NCBI GenBank assembly: GCA_022821875.1
Contig: JAJECV010000125.1
Coordinates: forward strand, 1-32,350
Reading direction: 5' to 3'
Length of the DNA: 32,350 nucleotides
From: Rhodothermales bacterium
GTDB taxonomy: Bacteria; Bacteroidota; Rhodothermia; Rhodothermales; Bin80
In this document: positions 23,643-32,350 of the stretch, piece by piece
Layout: each line of letters starts with the position of its first letter
Numbering within the stretch: position 1 is the first letter of the stretch
Program-made: the position numbers and the translations under genes
The notes under the pieces: model-generated
Seen by the model: only the letters and a program-made list of their open reading frames with translations
The model's database searches: none
What the model was told of the DNA's origin: nothing

Positions 23643-24173
23643 ATAACCCCGCAATACACAGCAGTCCAGATCAGTTTCAAATCATTGGAATCCTTGTGGA
23701 ACCGCCCCTGCTTACCGTGTAGCAGCACCAATGCTGAACGTCGAAGGCAGGTATGGCCAAGGGGTGCCCTGCGCCGGGAATGCCTCCATGTTGTACGGCG
23801 ACTCACCGGTATAATTTTGCCCTTAGGTTAGTTCAGAAAAAGGGGGTTCCGGCCGGTGAGCAAAACTTGGTCAAGGGAGCGCCATGGTTATCGGAAAACA
23901 GCAGGATCAACGATGCGTGAAGCCATCACGGACGGACGGGGAATAACTGCGACACTGAAAATTGGCGGGAGCATAGTTTTGGTCTTTTTCAGTGCTCATA
24001 TCCGATAGCACAAACAATATGTTGTACCGCATGATTGAATCGTGGCGGGATACGAGGCTTTGAGGGGGATGTATCCTGCTCTGCCGCTGCTTGCAGGAAC
24101 AATTCTATTTTCGGCCTGTTCGCCCCCCAATCACTGAATATTCAATCATCCACTGGCACAATGCTGTGAACCT
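23643..24173. other. 530-base intergenic stretch
   Basis: No intact gene apart from the lipoprotein-like micro-ORF at 24069. No terminator with a T-run was found after the two-TM gene. Confidence 0.4.
24069..24137 (+). CDS. 22-residue lipoprotein-signal micro-ORF or remnant
   Basis: After a good purine-rich site (GAGGGGG) an ATG opens MYPALPLLAGTILFSACSPP followed by NH and a stop: a hydrophobic core and a lipobox-like FSAC. It is shorter than known entericidin-type small lipoproteins, so it may be a truncated lipoprotein gene instead. A GTG start at 24042 would add nine residues. Confidence 0.3.
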   Translation: MYPALPLLAGTILFSACSPPNH

Positions 24174-25355
24174 ATGATCCACCTGTCCAAGCGTCCCCGA
24201 CCGGTAGATGACCGGGGCGTAGCCGTGTGCTTCCGCGGGCGTGAAGATATCTTGAAGCGTTTCAAGGCCCGTTTGCTCCAGGCGGCGAGGGATCAATCCG
24301 GTACTACGATCCTGCTCCAGTCGGCCACTGGTGCGGGCAAGACCGCACTGCTTGCCGAATTTGCGGGGGCGGCTGCCGAGCGAGGGTGGGCTGTCGCAAG
24401 TATTTACCCGAGGGTTCTTACGGATCCTTATCTGCTCTCTGATGCCGTGGAGAACGGGTGGAAGCAGTGGCGGCGGAGGCTCCGGCGGATGTTTCGGGAT
24501 ATCTATCTGGCGGACCACGATATGGGGAAGGAACTGGGGGACGGTTCACGGGCAGCCCTGGATGTGCTTCGCACCGGGAGGGCTCCCCTGCTGCTGCTTC
24601 TGGACGAGGCGCAACGTCTAGGAGATCTCACCGAACTGCAATGCGGGGAATTCCGAGTTGTACGGCCCCTGCTCCATGCGATCCATCATGGCACGCTGGG
24701 ACGGCCCGTGATTCTGGTTGCGTCGGGGCTGGAAACTACCGAACGGGTCCTGGCACGGGCGCAGATTACGGAATTCGAGGAAGATTGCCGGATCTATCTG
24801 GGTGCATTGGATGATCAATCCGGGTGGTGGCTCCTGGAGGACTGGTTCTGCCCGGAACACGCCGAAGGTGATCCCGATGAATGGATTGATTACATCCTGC
24901 AGGCCACACGCGGCTGGCCTCAGTTCATGATGGCCCATATCGGGGTGGCATTCCGGCAGATCAGGGACGATGGCGAGGTCATGACCCTGGAGGGGCTCGG
25001 AGCCGTGTTGGAAAAAGGGCGGGAGAAGCGGCGAACGCGACTGCATGAGCGGACCGGCAGCTTCTCCACGGATGAACTCCACTGTTTTGCGCGGGTGCTG
25101 GAGGGGCTGGAACCAGGCATTAGTGTGCCCCAGGGGGAGATCCGGGGGTCCCTGTCACTGGAGTTCACTGCAGAGGAGGTAGAGGAGCAGATCCTGTTTG
25201 CCATCCATAAGGGAGTACTAGGCGAGCGGGGGAACCGCTTTGTGATCCCGATCCCCACGATGCATGAATGGCTGGTAGACGGGTATGCTGACCACAGGAT
25301 TCGCCGCCCCGCGCGGAAGGCCAGGCACTACCGTCCCAGCGGGTTCCCGGTCTGA
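24174..25355 (+). CDS. AAA/P-loop ATPase of unknown role
   Basis: A 393-residue protein with FRGREDIL (a motif common before the P-loop in ORC1-like and STAND-like ATPases), Walker A SATGAGKT (50-57) and Walker B LLLLLDEAQ (139-147), then a sensor-like ILVASGLETTERVL. The C-terminal 150 residues have no recognised domain but look winged-helix-like (FTAEEVEEQILFAIHKGVLG). The coding sequence is visibly richer in G+C than its neighbours (many GGG/CGG/GCG codons), suggesting transfer or a different expression class. It stands alone, convergent with the DUF1501 gene. Helper of a transposition or defence system, or a regulator, are both possible; no partner gene is adjacent. Confidence 0.75.
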   Translation: MIHLSKRPRPVDDRGVAVCFRGREDILKRFKARLLQAARDQSGTTILLQSATGAGKTALLAEFAGAAAERGWAVASIYPRVLTDPYLLSDAVENGWKQWRRRLRRMFRDIYLADHDMGKELGDGSRAALDVLRTGRAPLLLLLDEAQRLGDLTELQCGEFRVVRPLLHAIHHGTLGRPVILVASGLETTERVLARAQITEFEEDCRIYLGALDDQSGWWLLEDWFCPEHAEGDPDEWIDYILQATRGWPQFMMAHIGVAFRQIRDDGEVMTLEGLGAVLEKGREKRRTRLHERTGSFSTDELHCFARVLEGLEPGISVPQGEIRGSLSLEFTAEEVEEQILFAIHKGVLGERGNRFVIPIPTMHEWLVDGYADHRIRRPARKARHYRPSGFPV

Positions 25356-25683
25356 TCCGACAGGCGGGGCAGGGACCGTGCAGGTGCAAAGCGAAGCAGA
25401 TGTACTTCGCATCCTGCAGTAATGAGGGATTCGGCGGGTTGTTTGGGAATTAGATCCGTGCGTCCCTGAAGACACGAAAGTGAAATCCTTTTTGTGGAGG
25501 CCAGATATCCCTGCCCGTTCATTCTCTGATGTGGCAGGGCGAAAAGATGTGTACGCATCGGCCGAAATGAATCATTCCGGATCGGATTCTCGGATGAATC
25601 CCATCTGGAAAAGGTTGGAAACAAGGGGGATGCTTTGAAGCATCCGTTCAATGGGATTCCCTGAGTGCACCGCGTCTGCAGGC
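25356..25683. other. intergenic region between convergent genes
   Basis: 328 bases between the P-loop ATPase and DUF1501 genes. I see no gene, strong hairpin with T-run or repeat. A minus-strand open frame crosses it but has no recognisable content and overlaps the ATPase gene. Confidence 0.4.
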
Positions 25684-27132
25684 TCACGATAAAATTCCCT
25701 GGATGATATTCCCGCCCACATCCGTAAGACGTATATCGCGTCCACTGAACCGGTAGGTCAGATGCTCATGCTCGAGTCCGAGCAGGTGCAGCATGGTTGC
25801 ATGCAGGTCGTGGATGGTGGTCTCCTTGTCGGTGACACGGTAACCATACTCATCGGTCGCTCCGTAGATGGTTCCTCCTTTGATCCCCGCTCCGGCAAGC
25901 CAGATACTGAATGCAGACGGGTTATGGTCTCTCCCGTTTGTGCCCTGGGCAAACGGGGTTCGTCCAAATTCTCCCGCCCAGACAATGAGTGTATCCTCAA
26001 AGAGCCCACGGCCTTTCAGATCTCTGATTAAGCCTGCAATCGGCTGATCTACCGCGTGGGCATTCAGTTCATGCCCTTCCTTGAGGTTGGAATGCTGATC
26101 CCATCGATCCGCTGCCACATTGGGGCAGGTAAGTTCAATGAACCGGACCCCGCGTTCGACCAGACGCCTTGCCAGAAGACACTCGGCCGCATAAATACGC
26201 GTATTGGGATCAGAGGAATCCATCCCATAGAGTTTCTTGGTGGCCTCTGTTTCACCGGAAAGATCCGTCAGTTCGGGAACCGAGGCCTGCATCCGGTAGG
26301 CCAGTTCATAATTCGTGATTGCAGACTCCACATGATCGGCATGACCAATCCGGCCGAGCAAATGCCTGTCGGTTCGGCTCATGAGATTCAGTTTTCTGCG
26401 CTGCAGATCAGAGGTCGGCTCCTGAGGCTCAATATTCGGAAGCGGCAGATCCCCCGATCTGAAAATGGACCCCTGATAGGCAGCAGGCAAAAACCCGCTG
26501 TTGAAATTATCCAGTCCACCAGGCGGGATCAATCCGCCATCCAGAACCACATATCCCGGCAGATCCTGATTTTCGCTGCCGAGGCCATAATTGATCCAGG
26601 CCCCCATAGAGGGGCGGCCCTGAATACCAATCCCTGTATGAAGGAAGTAATTTGCGTTCGTATGTTCGGGAAAGTCCGCCACCATGGACCGGACCACCGC
26701 AAGATCGTCCACACATTGACCGACATGAGGAAACAGATCGCTTACCTCAATCCCGCTCTCCCCATAGCGCCGGAACTCCCAGGGGCTTTGCAGGATCTTG
26801 CCGATACTGTTGAACTGTGTGGCATCCACCGCAAACTTGTCATACGGATTTTCCCCGTTCTCTCTGGCGAGACGCGGTTTTGGGTCAAAGCTGTCCACCT
26901 GTGATACGCCTCCGTCCATGTACAGGAAGATGATGCTCCGCGCCTTCGGAATTAATCCTCCCGGCCTGGGGTGTAAAGGGTTCGTCTCAGGCGGGGCCAC
27001 CTGTGCCACCATATTGCCGAAGGTGGAACTTCCCATCAGCCCGAGAAGGGCGACCCCTCCAAAGCCGTTCCGGCACATGGTCAGCATTTCGCGACGCGTC
27101 ATTCGGCAGGTTAACCGGTGTGGACCACTCAT
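25684..27132 (-). CDS. DUF1501 exported protein (alkaline-phosphatase-like fold)
   Basis: A 482-residue DUF1501 protein. The N-terminus has a twin-arginine-like signal (MTRREMLTMCRNGFGGVALL) and then GGLIPKARSIIFLYMDGGVSQVDSFDPKP, a family signature. Further marks are FPEHTNANYFLHTGIGIQG, VERGVRFIELTC, WAGEFGRTPFAQGTNGRDHN and HDLHATMLHLLGLEHEHLTY. The fold is that of sulfatases and alkaline phosphatases and the protein is almost always paired with a PSD1-type cytochrome gene, as here; the pair is thought to act on polysaccharides or other polymers outside the cytoplasm. Its ATG at 27132 overlaps the upstream stop by one base (TGATG), so translation is coupled. An internal Met at residue 11 is a possible alternative start. 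Confidence 0.92.
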   Translation of the reverse strand: MSGPHRLTCRMTRREMLTMCRNGFGGVALLGLMGSSTFGNMVAQVAPPETNPLHPRPGGLIPKARSIIFLYMDGGVSQVDSFDPKPRLARENGENPYDKFAVDATQFNSIGKILQSPWEFRRYGESGIEVSDLFPHVGQCVDDLAVVRSMVADFPEHTNANYFLHTGIGIQGRPSMGAWINYGLGSENQDLPGYVVLDGGLIPPGGLDNFNSGFLPAAYQGSIFRSGDLPLPNIEPQEPTSDLQRRKLNLMSRTDRHLLGRIGHADHVESAITNYELAYRMQASVPELTDLSGETEATKKLYGMDSSDPNTRIYAAECLLARRLVERGVRFIELTCPNVAADRWDQHSNLKEGHELNAHAVDQPIAGLIRDLKGRGLFEDTLIVWAGEFGRTPFAQGTNGRDHNPSAFSIWLAGAGIKGGTIYGATDEYGYRVTDKETTIHDLHATMLHLLGLEHEHLTYRFSGRDIRLTDVGGNIIQGILS

Positions 27133-30125
27133 CAGATCAGGTAGATAAATTCCTTCTGGTTAAAAATTACATGGCAATAGGCCGCCCAGATCTCCACTGA
27201 ATCCATGACCTCCTCCGGCTTCAAACCGGATTCTTCTGCTTCCGTGTTGAGAAAGGACTCCGCTTCCATCAGTTCGTTTGAATCTGGAAGTCGGGCAAAT
27301 GCCTTTAAGTAAATATGCACAATTCGATCCTTAAGTTCAAGGTGCTGCTGGTTTACCAAATGTTCTGCCCAGTGTCTGGCCTGCTCCGCAATAAAGGAAT
27401 CGTTGAGCATTGTAAGGGATTGTGCGGGGACATTACTGGAATTGCGAGCCCCGAATGCAGAGAATGGAATGGGCATATCAAAGGAGAGCATCATTGGCGA
27501 GAGAAAATTGCGGCGGATCGCAATATAAAGACTTCGCCTCCCGTCTCCATCCAGAGGGCCGCTGGCGGCAGGACGGCCCCGTCCCTTCATGAAGTCCGTC
27601 AGATGAACAGGGACCGGGGGGCCGTACATCGCAGGGTTCAACTTCCCGGATACGGCCAGAATCCCGTCGCGAATTGCCTCTGCCTCCAGTCTGCGGACCG
27701 GATAATGGGATAGAAGCAGATTGGACGGGTCCACCTGAAGAATGCCCGCGGGGGGTCCGGAAGATCGCTGAAATGCATCGGAGAGGAGGATTTCCCGGAG
27801 GCTTGACTTGATCGACCAGCCAGACTCCATAAAGCGCAGCGCCAGTTCGTCCAGTAGTTCGGGATGAGTCGGCAGGCTTCCCTGTGCGCCAAAATTATCC
27901 ACCGTTTCAACGATTCCTCTGCCGAATGCATGATGCCAAAGCCGATTCACCATGACGCGTGCAGTGAGCGGGTTGGCAGGATCTATGATCGCCTCCGCAA
28001 ATTCCAGCCGACCGCTGGAGGTCTTCGTAAACGGGGTGCCGGCAGTGTCCAGCGCGGTAAAGAATCCGTGAGGAACGGGCTCCCCGACGGGAGTTTTGTA
28101 GTTACCGCGTCCAAAGACAGCACTCCTTACCTGATCCCCTTCGGTCATGCCGGTTACAAATTCTGCAAGGTGCATGCGCTGTCTGACTTGCTGTCTCCGA
28201 TGGATTGATGCCCCGACCGGAGGGCGCTGGAGCTGTCCGGATTCCAAGGCATCATTGATTGCCGCAATCTGTGCCGTGCCGGCCTTTTCTGCTGCCCAGG
28301 CATTGATGGCAGGGCCAAGCGGAGCGTTCTGATGGTCCGTGTCTGGCAAAGAGGGAGCGGTGTCATTATGGGCCACCGCATAGGCGATTTCAAAGTAGGA
28401 CGAATCACGGACGGTGAGCATGTGCTGATCCGTCACAAAGCGGTTCTTATCATAGGTCCCGACCAGTAACTCCAGATATGCTTTATGGCCCTTCCATAAA
28501 CTCACATCAAATTGATAGGGCCGCAGTGCATCACTGCTGAGTTCCTGATCAAGTGCTCCGTGAATGGGTGCACGGATTAACTGGAAATTATCAATCACCA
28601 GCCGCAATGCGGATTTGTATCCTTTGGCCATGACCGTAATAGAGTCATGGTCAAGTTTAAAGGTTGGCGAGCGAAGTGCGCCGGGAAGCCCTTCCGAAAT
28701 CTGCCGACTGCTTGCGACACCTTGTGTGAGCTGGAGCAAGCGCTCTTCCATGATCAGGGGTGCACCGTGCAGGGGGGCATCCCGAAATGCAACACCATCG
28801 GGAATCCATCCACTCCGTGTACCATGCCGGAAATCCCCCAGAAATTTCCAGTCTCCGGTGGTGGCCGGTACGATTGGCAAAGAAGCGTTCACCTGACTCA
28901 CAGCAACGGCCGGGTTTAGGCCCATGGATGACTGCCAGTTGCGGGCTATCTCTGAGCGCAGGGTCTGATTGAGATGGATGAGCGCTTCCACACCTTCAAT
29001 ATAGTCATCCGAGAGAATAGGAACCGGAGTAAAGCGTGCACTTTCTATTATGCCATAGAGCGAGTAGTAGTCACGAGTTGGGATTGGATCAAACTTATGA
29101 TCATGGCAGCGGGCACAGGCGACGGTTAAGCCCTGGAAGGTTTTTGTGGTTACATCAATGATGTTGTCAATACGGTCTGCCTCCTCAATGCGCGTGTCCA
29201 CCGGGCTGTGCTTTCCTTCTCCAAGAGCGAAGTGTGCTGTGCCGATTACCGACTCATTGAATCCGTAATCGGGATTACGCCGGGGATTTTTCAGAAGATC
29301 ACCCGCAAGGTGCTCCAGAATAAATTGATCGTATGGGACATCTTCATTAAATGCCCGGATAAGGTAGTCACGGTACTGCCATGCCCCTTGAATTGTAAAA
29401 TCAAATTCATGCCCTCTGGACTCTGAATATCGGACAAGGTCCATCCAGTGACGTGCCCAGCGCTCCCCGTATGCGTTCGCGGCGAGTAGGCTGTCAACAA
29501 CCCGTACATAAGCGTCCGGGGATTCAGCCCGTTCAAATGCCTGAACGGAACCGGGGGAGGGCGGAAGGCCGGTCAGTACATAGGAGGCCCGTCGGATTAA
29601 GCTGGATCGGGATGCCGGGCCGGCGGGCGTGACCTGTTTCTCCGAAAATTTTTCCTGCAAATGCTCATCAATGGAGAACTCCCCGTCCGTTTTCTGTGGA
29701 GGGATCAGTGCCCAGTGCGTTTTGTATTCCGCTCCCTGATCAATCCATTTGGATATCAGCGCAATCTCGTATTCGGTGAGCGTTTTATTGAGTTGGGGAG
29801 GGGGCATCCGTTTTTCGGGATCGTCCGCCTGAATACGCTGAATGAGCAGACTGCGTTTTGGGCTTCCTGGAACAATTGCCCGCCCGTCAGGCCGCTTGGC
29901 AGTTGCACCGGCATAGGTGTCCAGGCGCAGATCGGCTTCGCGTGTGCTGATGTCCGGGCCGTGGCACACATAGCAGGAGTTTGAGAGGATCGGGCGAATA
30001 TGATAATTGAAATCTACCTGATCTGGCAGTGCCGGAACAGGTTCGGGACTCGAACACCCCAGCACCGAAATCGCAAATCCCAGGGCAATCCAGATGGAAC
30101 GACAGCGGGTCAGGTTTTCTTTCAT
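27132..30125 (-). CDS. PSD1-type cytochrome lipoprotein (PSCyt1-DUF1549-DUF1553)
   Basis: A 997-residue protein. The signal peptide ends in a lipobox, SVLGC with C24. A planctomycete-type cytochrome c domain (PSCyt1) follows with the haem motif CYVCH (51-55) and the paired RMPPP block. DUF1549 comes next (about 145-360) with VLTGLPPSP, YGERWARHWMDLVRYSES and a second CxxCH, CARCHDHKFDP (338-342). The C-terminal DUF1553 has ANPLTARVMVNRLWHHAFGR and SLTMLNDSF. A non-catalytic carbohydrate-binding-like region probably lies between. Expected in the periplasm or outer membrane, passing electrons for oxidative attack on polymers together with the DUF1501 partner, whose start overlaps its stop. The precise substrate is not known for the family. 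Confidence 0.92.
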   Translation of the reverse strand: MKENLTRCRSIWIALGFAISVLGCSSPEPVPALPDQVDFNYHIRPILSNSCYVCHGPDISTREADLRLDTYAGATAKRPDGRAIVPGSPKRSLLIQRIQADDPEKRMPPPQLNKTLTEYEIALISKWIDQGAEYKTHWALIPPQKTDGEFSIDEHLQEKFSEKQVTPAGPASRSSLIRRASYVLTGLPPSPGSVQAFERAESPDAYVRVVDSLLAANAYGERWARHWMDLVRYSESRGHEFDFTIQGAWQYRDYLIRAFNEDVPYDQFILEHLAGDLLKNPRRNPDYGFNESVIGTAHFALGEGKHSPVDTRIEEADRIDNIIDVTTKTFQGLTVACARCHDHKFDPIPTRDYYSLYGIIESARFTPVPILSDDYIEGVEALIHLNQTLRSEIARNWQSSMGLNPAVAVSQVNASLPIVPATTGDWKFLGDFRHGTRSGWIPDGVAFRDAPLHGAPLIMEERLLQLTQGVASSRQISEGLPGALRSPTFKLDHDSITVMAKGYKSALRLVIDNFQLIRAPIHGALDQELSSDALRPYQFDVSLWKGHKAYLELLVGTYDKNRFVTDQHMLTVRDSSYFEIAYAVAHNDTAPSLPDTDHQNAPLGPAINAWAAEKAGTAQIAAINDALESGQLQRPPVGASIHRRQQVRQRMHLAEFVTGMTEGDQVRSAVFGRGNYKTPVGEPVPHGFFTALDTAGTPFTKTSSGRLEFAEAIIDPANPLTARVMVNRLWHHAFGRGIVETVDNFGAQGSLPTHPELLDELALRFMESGWSIKSSLREILLSDAFQRSSGPPAGILQVDPSNLLLSHYPVRRLEAEAIRDGILAVSGKLNPAMYGPPVPVHLTDFMKGRGRPAASGPLDGDGRRSLYIAIRRNFLSPMMLSFDMPIPFSAFGARNSSNVPAQSLTMLNDSFIAEQARHWAEHLVNQQHLELKDRIVHIYLKAFARLPDSNELMEAESFLNTEAEESGLKPEEVMDSVEIWAAYCHVIFNQKEFIYLI

Positions 30126-30242
30126 GGACGAAGATCAATCCTCTTAATGTACCCTAAATATAGGGTTTCAAAGACAGGATTGGTATTTTGAGGCTTGTAA
30201 TTTCCAATTCGGAGTATTTTGACAACACGATCCCGGAAGCAG

Positions 30243-31313
30243 ATGCATCTCAAATATTCATTCTTTATTCTCTGTGCAGCCTTTATGGTTGGGTGCAATG
30301 AGAGCGCGGTCACCGAAGAAAGCCCCGAAGGGACGCAGCCATATACAGCCCTGCGCTCCGTGGCCCCGTTTCCGGTTGGTGTGGCGGTTCAGTCAGGCCG
30401 GTTAGGCGCTGCGGTTCATTCAGGAGTTGTCCGTACGGTTTTTAACAGTGTGACTGCTGAGTATGAGATGAAGATGCAGCATCTGACTGATGCCTCTGGC
30501 AATTTTATCTGGTCCCCTGCGGATGCACTCATTGCCTTTGCCAAAGAGCACGATATGCAGATTCACGGGCATACACTGGTGTGGCATCAGTCTACGCCAG
30601 CCTGGTTGGCAAACTTTGGTGGAACGGATGCGGAATTTGAAGATGCAGTCAGGGACTATATCACGACCGTTGTCACACGCTACAAGGAGGATGTCGTAAG
30701 TTGGGATGTGATTAACGAGGCATTTGAGGACGGAACGGGGGCGCTTCGTAATTCGGTATTCCGCCGCAGAATGGGGCCGGATTATATTGCCCGTCTATTT
30801 CAGTATACCAGAGCGGCTGATCCGGATGTTCTGTTATTCTACAACGATTATGGTACGATTTGGGATGCGGCGAAGCGTGATTCTATGTTTGCCATGGTAG
30901 ACGATTTACAATCCCGGGGCATTCCGATTGACGGGATCGGACTTCAGATGCATATCACCCACACATTTCCTGCGCTTCAGAATATTGTCGAGGTCATGGA
31001 TGCGATGGTTCAGCGGGGACTCAAGATTCATATTTCGGAGATGGATGTCCGCGTCAATCCTGAGGGAGATCTGTTGGTGCTTACGGACGCTCGGAGTCAG
31101 TTACAAAAGAAGCGTGTCAGCGAAATTGCCGCTGCATTTATGGATCTGCCTGAAGAGTATCGGTTTGCCATTACGTGGTGGGGTTTGCGGGATCCGGAGA
31201 GCTGGTTAATTGATTTTTGGGGGAACCCGGAGTGGGGGCTGCTTTTTAATGCGGAGTATCAGCCCAAACCGGCCTATGAGGGATTTCTGGAGGCATTGAC
31301 AGGAAGAGGTTGA
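30243..31313 (+). CDS. endo-1,4-beta-xylanase, GH10, lipoprotein
   Basis: A 356-residue GH10 enzyme. The start chosen is ATG 30243, giving a signal peptide with lipobox FMVGC (C18); a TTG at 30219 is in frame but would add a charged non-signal stretch. The GH10 core has FNSVTAEYEMKMQ, HGHTLVWHQSTPAWL, the acid/base E159 in WDVINEAF, and the nucleophile E266 in HISEMDVRV, followed by WWGLRDPESWL. It should cut xylan retaining the anomeric configuration, on the cell surface or in the periplasm. It is divergent from the PSD1/DUF1501 pair (117-base gap), which fits a polysaccharide-use locus. No SusC/D genes or carbohydrate-binding module are visible here. Confidence 0.94.
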   Translation: MHLKYSFFILCAAFMVGCNESAVTEESPEGTQPYTALRSVAPFPVGVAVQSGRLGAAVHSGVVRTVFNSVTAEYEMKMQHLTDASGNFIWSPADALIAFAKEHDMQIHGHTLVWHQSTPAWLANFGGTDAEFEDAVRDYITTVVTRYKEDVVSWDVINEAFEDGTGALRNSVFRRRMGPDYIARLFQYTRAADPDVLLFYNDYGTIWDAAKRDSMFAMVDDLQSRGIPIDGIGLQMHITHTFPALQNIVEVMDAMVQRGLKIHISEMDVRVNPEGDLLVLTDARSQLQKKRVSEIAAAFMDLPEEYRFAITWWGLRDPESWLIDFWGNPEWGLLFNAEYQPKPAYEGFLEALTGRG

Positions 31314-31401
31314 GGAGTCTTCACAAATTTAGTAAGTCCAGTGTTTGAACGGTTTTTACTTCTGAAGAGGGTGCGCTTCATGGGGGTGGGTTGCTGTGAT
31401 T

Positions 31402-31433
31402 CGGCGGCATCTGGATATATTCGAATGCCGCCG
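31402..31433. terminator. strong hairpin after the xylanase gene
   Basis: CGGCGGCAT (31402-31410) and ATGCCGCCG (31425-31433) form a perfect 9-bp stem with a 14-base loop, 88 bases past the xylanase stop. No T-run follows, so it may protect the mRNA end or be a factor-dependent terminator. Confidence 0.45.
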
Positions 31434-31594
31434 TGCGTGTGAATTTTGGGTTTCGGATGGAGATTAAGGATCTATTCAAATCTTTAGCGCAGCGTGTGTC
31501 TGTTCAAAATCTCTATCAGCGATCCCCGTATGAGGTTGTAGTACATCCAGTTAATTCGTATTTTACCGTTCACACTTGAACCTGCGAAAATATC

Positions 31595-32350
31595 ATGCAA
31601 TGTAACCATTCAAGGGGCCATCACTCCCCGTTCAATTTCGTCATTTTGCCCCCCCCATTTTTTTCGAGGGGATTAAGTAGTTTTCGCTTTCTGCTACTAC
31701 TCTTGCTGGTCGTTCCGATTGGAGCATCGGCACAGGAAAATAGAAATATCTGGTTGGATTCCCCTCAGGGTTTGTCTGCAGGGCGCATCCGGATTGATCA
31801 GTCTAGGGATGATCTACCGGTCATTGATCATGATGCTGCACTTGCTAGGCATAGGGTTTTGGGCTACGATACATCAAAGTCTCCATTAGATGATGGGGGT
31901 GGTCTGACTGATCCTGATACACATACGGGAGGAGTCGGCAGTGGTTATATGCACACCGGGCCTGACGCTGGTCCCCCTGCTGCACCAAGAGATCTAATAG
32001 CACGCGGAACCAAGGATGAAATCAAAGTTTCGTGGACCCCTCCCGCCGATGACGGTGGATCGCCGATTACGGGGTACCGTCTTCAGTGGTCTTCCGATGC
32101 AGGGGCCAAGTGGGCCGATCTAGTCTCAAATCTAGATCCGAGTGCCACATCGGTCACGCATTCGAATCGTCAACGAGGGCAGACGATTCATTACCGCGTC
32201 CGCGCCATCAACAACGATGGCAACAGCGGTTGGTCCAATATAGCCAGTGCAGCCGCGGGCACACCGGGTGGTGTCACCAGACTAAGTGCGACCCCTTCCG
32301 GGCAGAATCAGATCAACCTTTCCTGGACCGCTCCCTCTGAGGATGCTGGA
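31595..32350 (+). CDS. secreted fibronectin type III protein, N-terminal part (runs off window)
   Basis: The frame from ATG 31595 is open to the window end (252 codons). A Sec signal peptide with a long n-region ends in SFRFLLLLLLVVPIGASAQ, cleavage likely after ASA. The mature part starts with about 75 polar residues (ENRNIWLDSPQGLSAGRIRI, then Asp/Gly-rich DDGGGLTDPDTHTGGVGSG). A complete Fn3 domain follows: AAPRDLIARGTKDEIKVSW, SPITGYRLQWS, IHYRVRAINNDGNSGWS. A second starts with GVTRLSATPSGQNQINLSW. Such Fn3 arrays are common in large extracellular or adhesin-like proteins of this kind of bacterium. A 40-residue ORF at 31457-31579 lies upstream but has no support. Confidence 0.85.
   Translation, partial: MQCNHSRGHHSPFNFVILPPPFFSRGLSSFRFLLLLLLVVPIGASAQENRNIWLDSPQGLSAGRIRIDQSRDDLPVIDHDAALARHRVLGYDTSKSPLDDGGGLTDPDTHTGGVGSGYMHTGPDAGPPAAPRDLIARGTKDEIKVSWTPPADDGGSPITGYRLQWSSDAGAKWADLVSNLDPSATSVTHSNRQRGQTIHYRVRAINNDGNSGWSNIASAAAGTPGGVTRLSATPSGQNQINLSWTAPSEDAG

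Noticed and set aside
30219-30242. TTG at 30219 as the xylanase start
   Set aside because: The ATG at 30243 gives a normal lipoprotein signal peptide; the longer form adds a basic stretch with no signal character.
31457-31579. 40-codon ORF (MEIKDLFKSLAQRV...) before the Fn3 gene
   Set aside because: No ribosome site, no family, and no context support beyond being open.
1-32350. tRNA or rRNA genes
   Set aside because: I looked for T-loop and cloverleaf patterns, especially near the recombinases as possible attachment sites, and saw none.

Overview
The window looks like a chromosomal segment of a marine or host-associated bacterium near the Bacteroidota/Rhodothermota lineage. The basis is modest: one clear promoter of the Bacteroidota form (TTG, 23 bases, TAnnTTTG) sits before the helicase gene, Shine-Dalgarno sites are weak or absent, and paired PSD1-type cytochrome (DUF1549/DUF1553) and DUF1501 genes lie next to a GH10 xylanase lipoprotein. 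I would not place it more finely without a search.

Bases 1-9.4 kb (minus strand) are one anti-phage-type operon. In order of transcription it encodes an SNF2 helicase with a C-terminal DUF3883 nuclease-like domain, a Swt1-type HEPN + DUF499 ATPase, two tandem tyrosine recombinases with complete catalytic residues, a small unrecognised ORF, and the N-terminus of a DUF1156 adenine methyltransferase cut by the window edge. The helicase, ATPase and methylase resemble DISARM-like systems. The recombinase pair sits between ATPase and methylase with operon-like spacing, which is the unusual part.

Bases 9.4-12.7 kb hold decayed sequence and the most novel signal. Two arrays of 49-50-base tandem repeats, each followed at once by an intrinsic terminator, have the layout of type III (RNA antitoxin) toxin-antitoxin loci. 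Array B (two units) has its own promoter and leads into an intact NYN-domain (PIN-like) RNase gene whose start codon is two bases after the terminator T-run. Array A (three units) leads into a frameshifted, collinear remnant of the same NYN gene. The two repeat families fold alike, with compensating changes in the outer stem. I propose a type III-like RNA-repeat/NYN-nuclease module in two copies, one live and one dead.

Bases 12.9-19.7 kb are catabolic: a ThuA-like protein, a four-gene operon (FAD-linked oxidase, cysteine-poor Fe-S partner, Tm-1-like/UPF0261 protein, creatininase-family amidohydrolase), and a convergent ketose-3-epimerase-like protein. Bases 20.1-21.9 kb carry a diverged duplication holding an intact and a frameshifted copy of a small coiled-coil membrane protein related to the one at 10.3 kb. 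Bases 22.2-25.4 kb have an FAD/NAD(P) oxidoreductase with a Cys-rich tail, a coupled two-TM protein, and a G+C-rich P-loop ATPase. Bases 25.7-32.35 kb have the DUF1501/PSD1 pair, the xylanase and the start of a secreted fibronectin type III protein that runs off the window.
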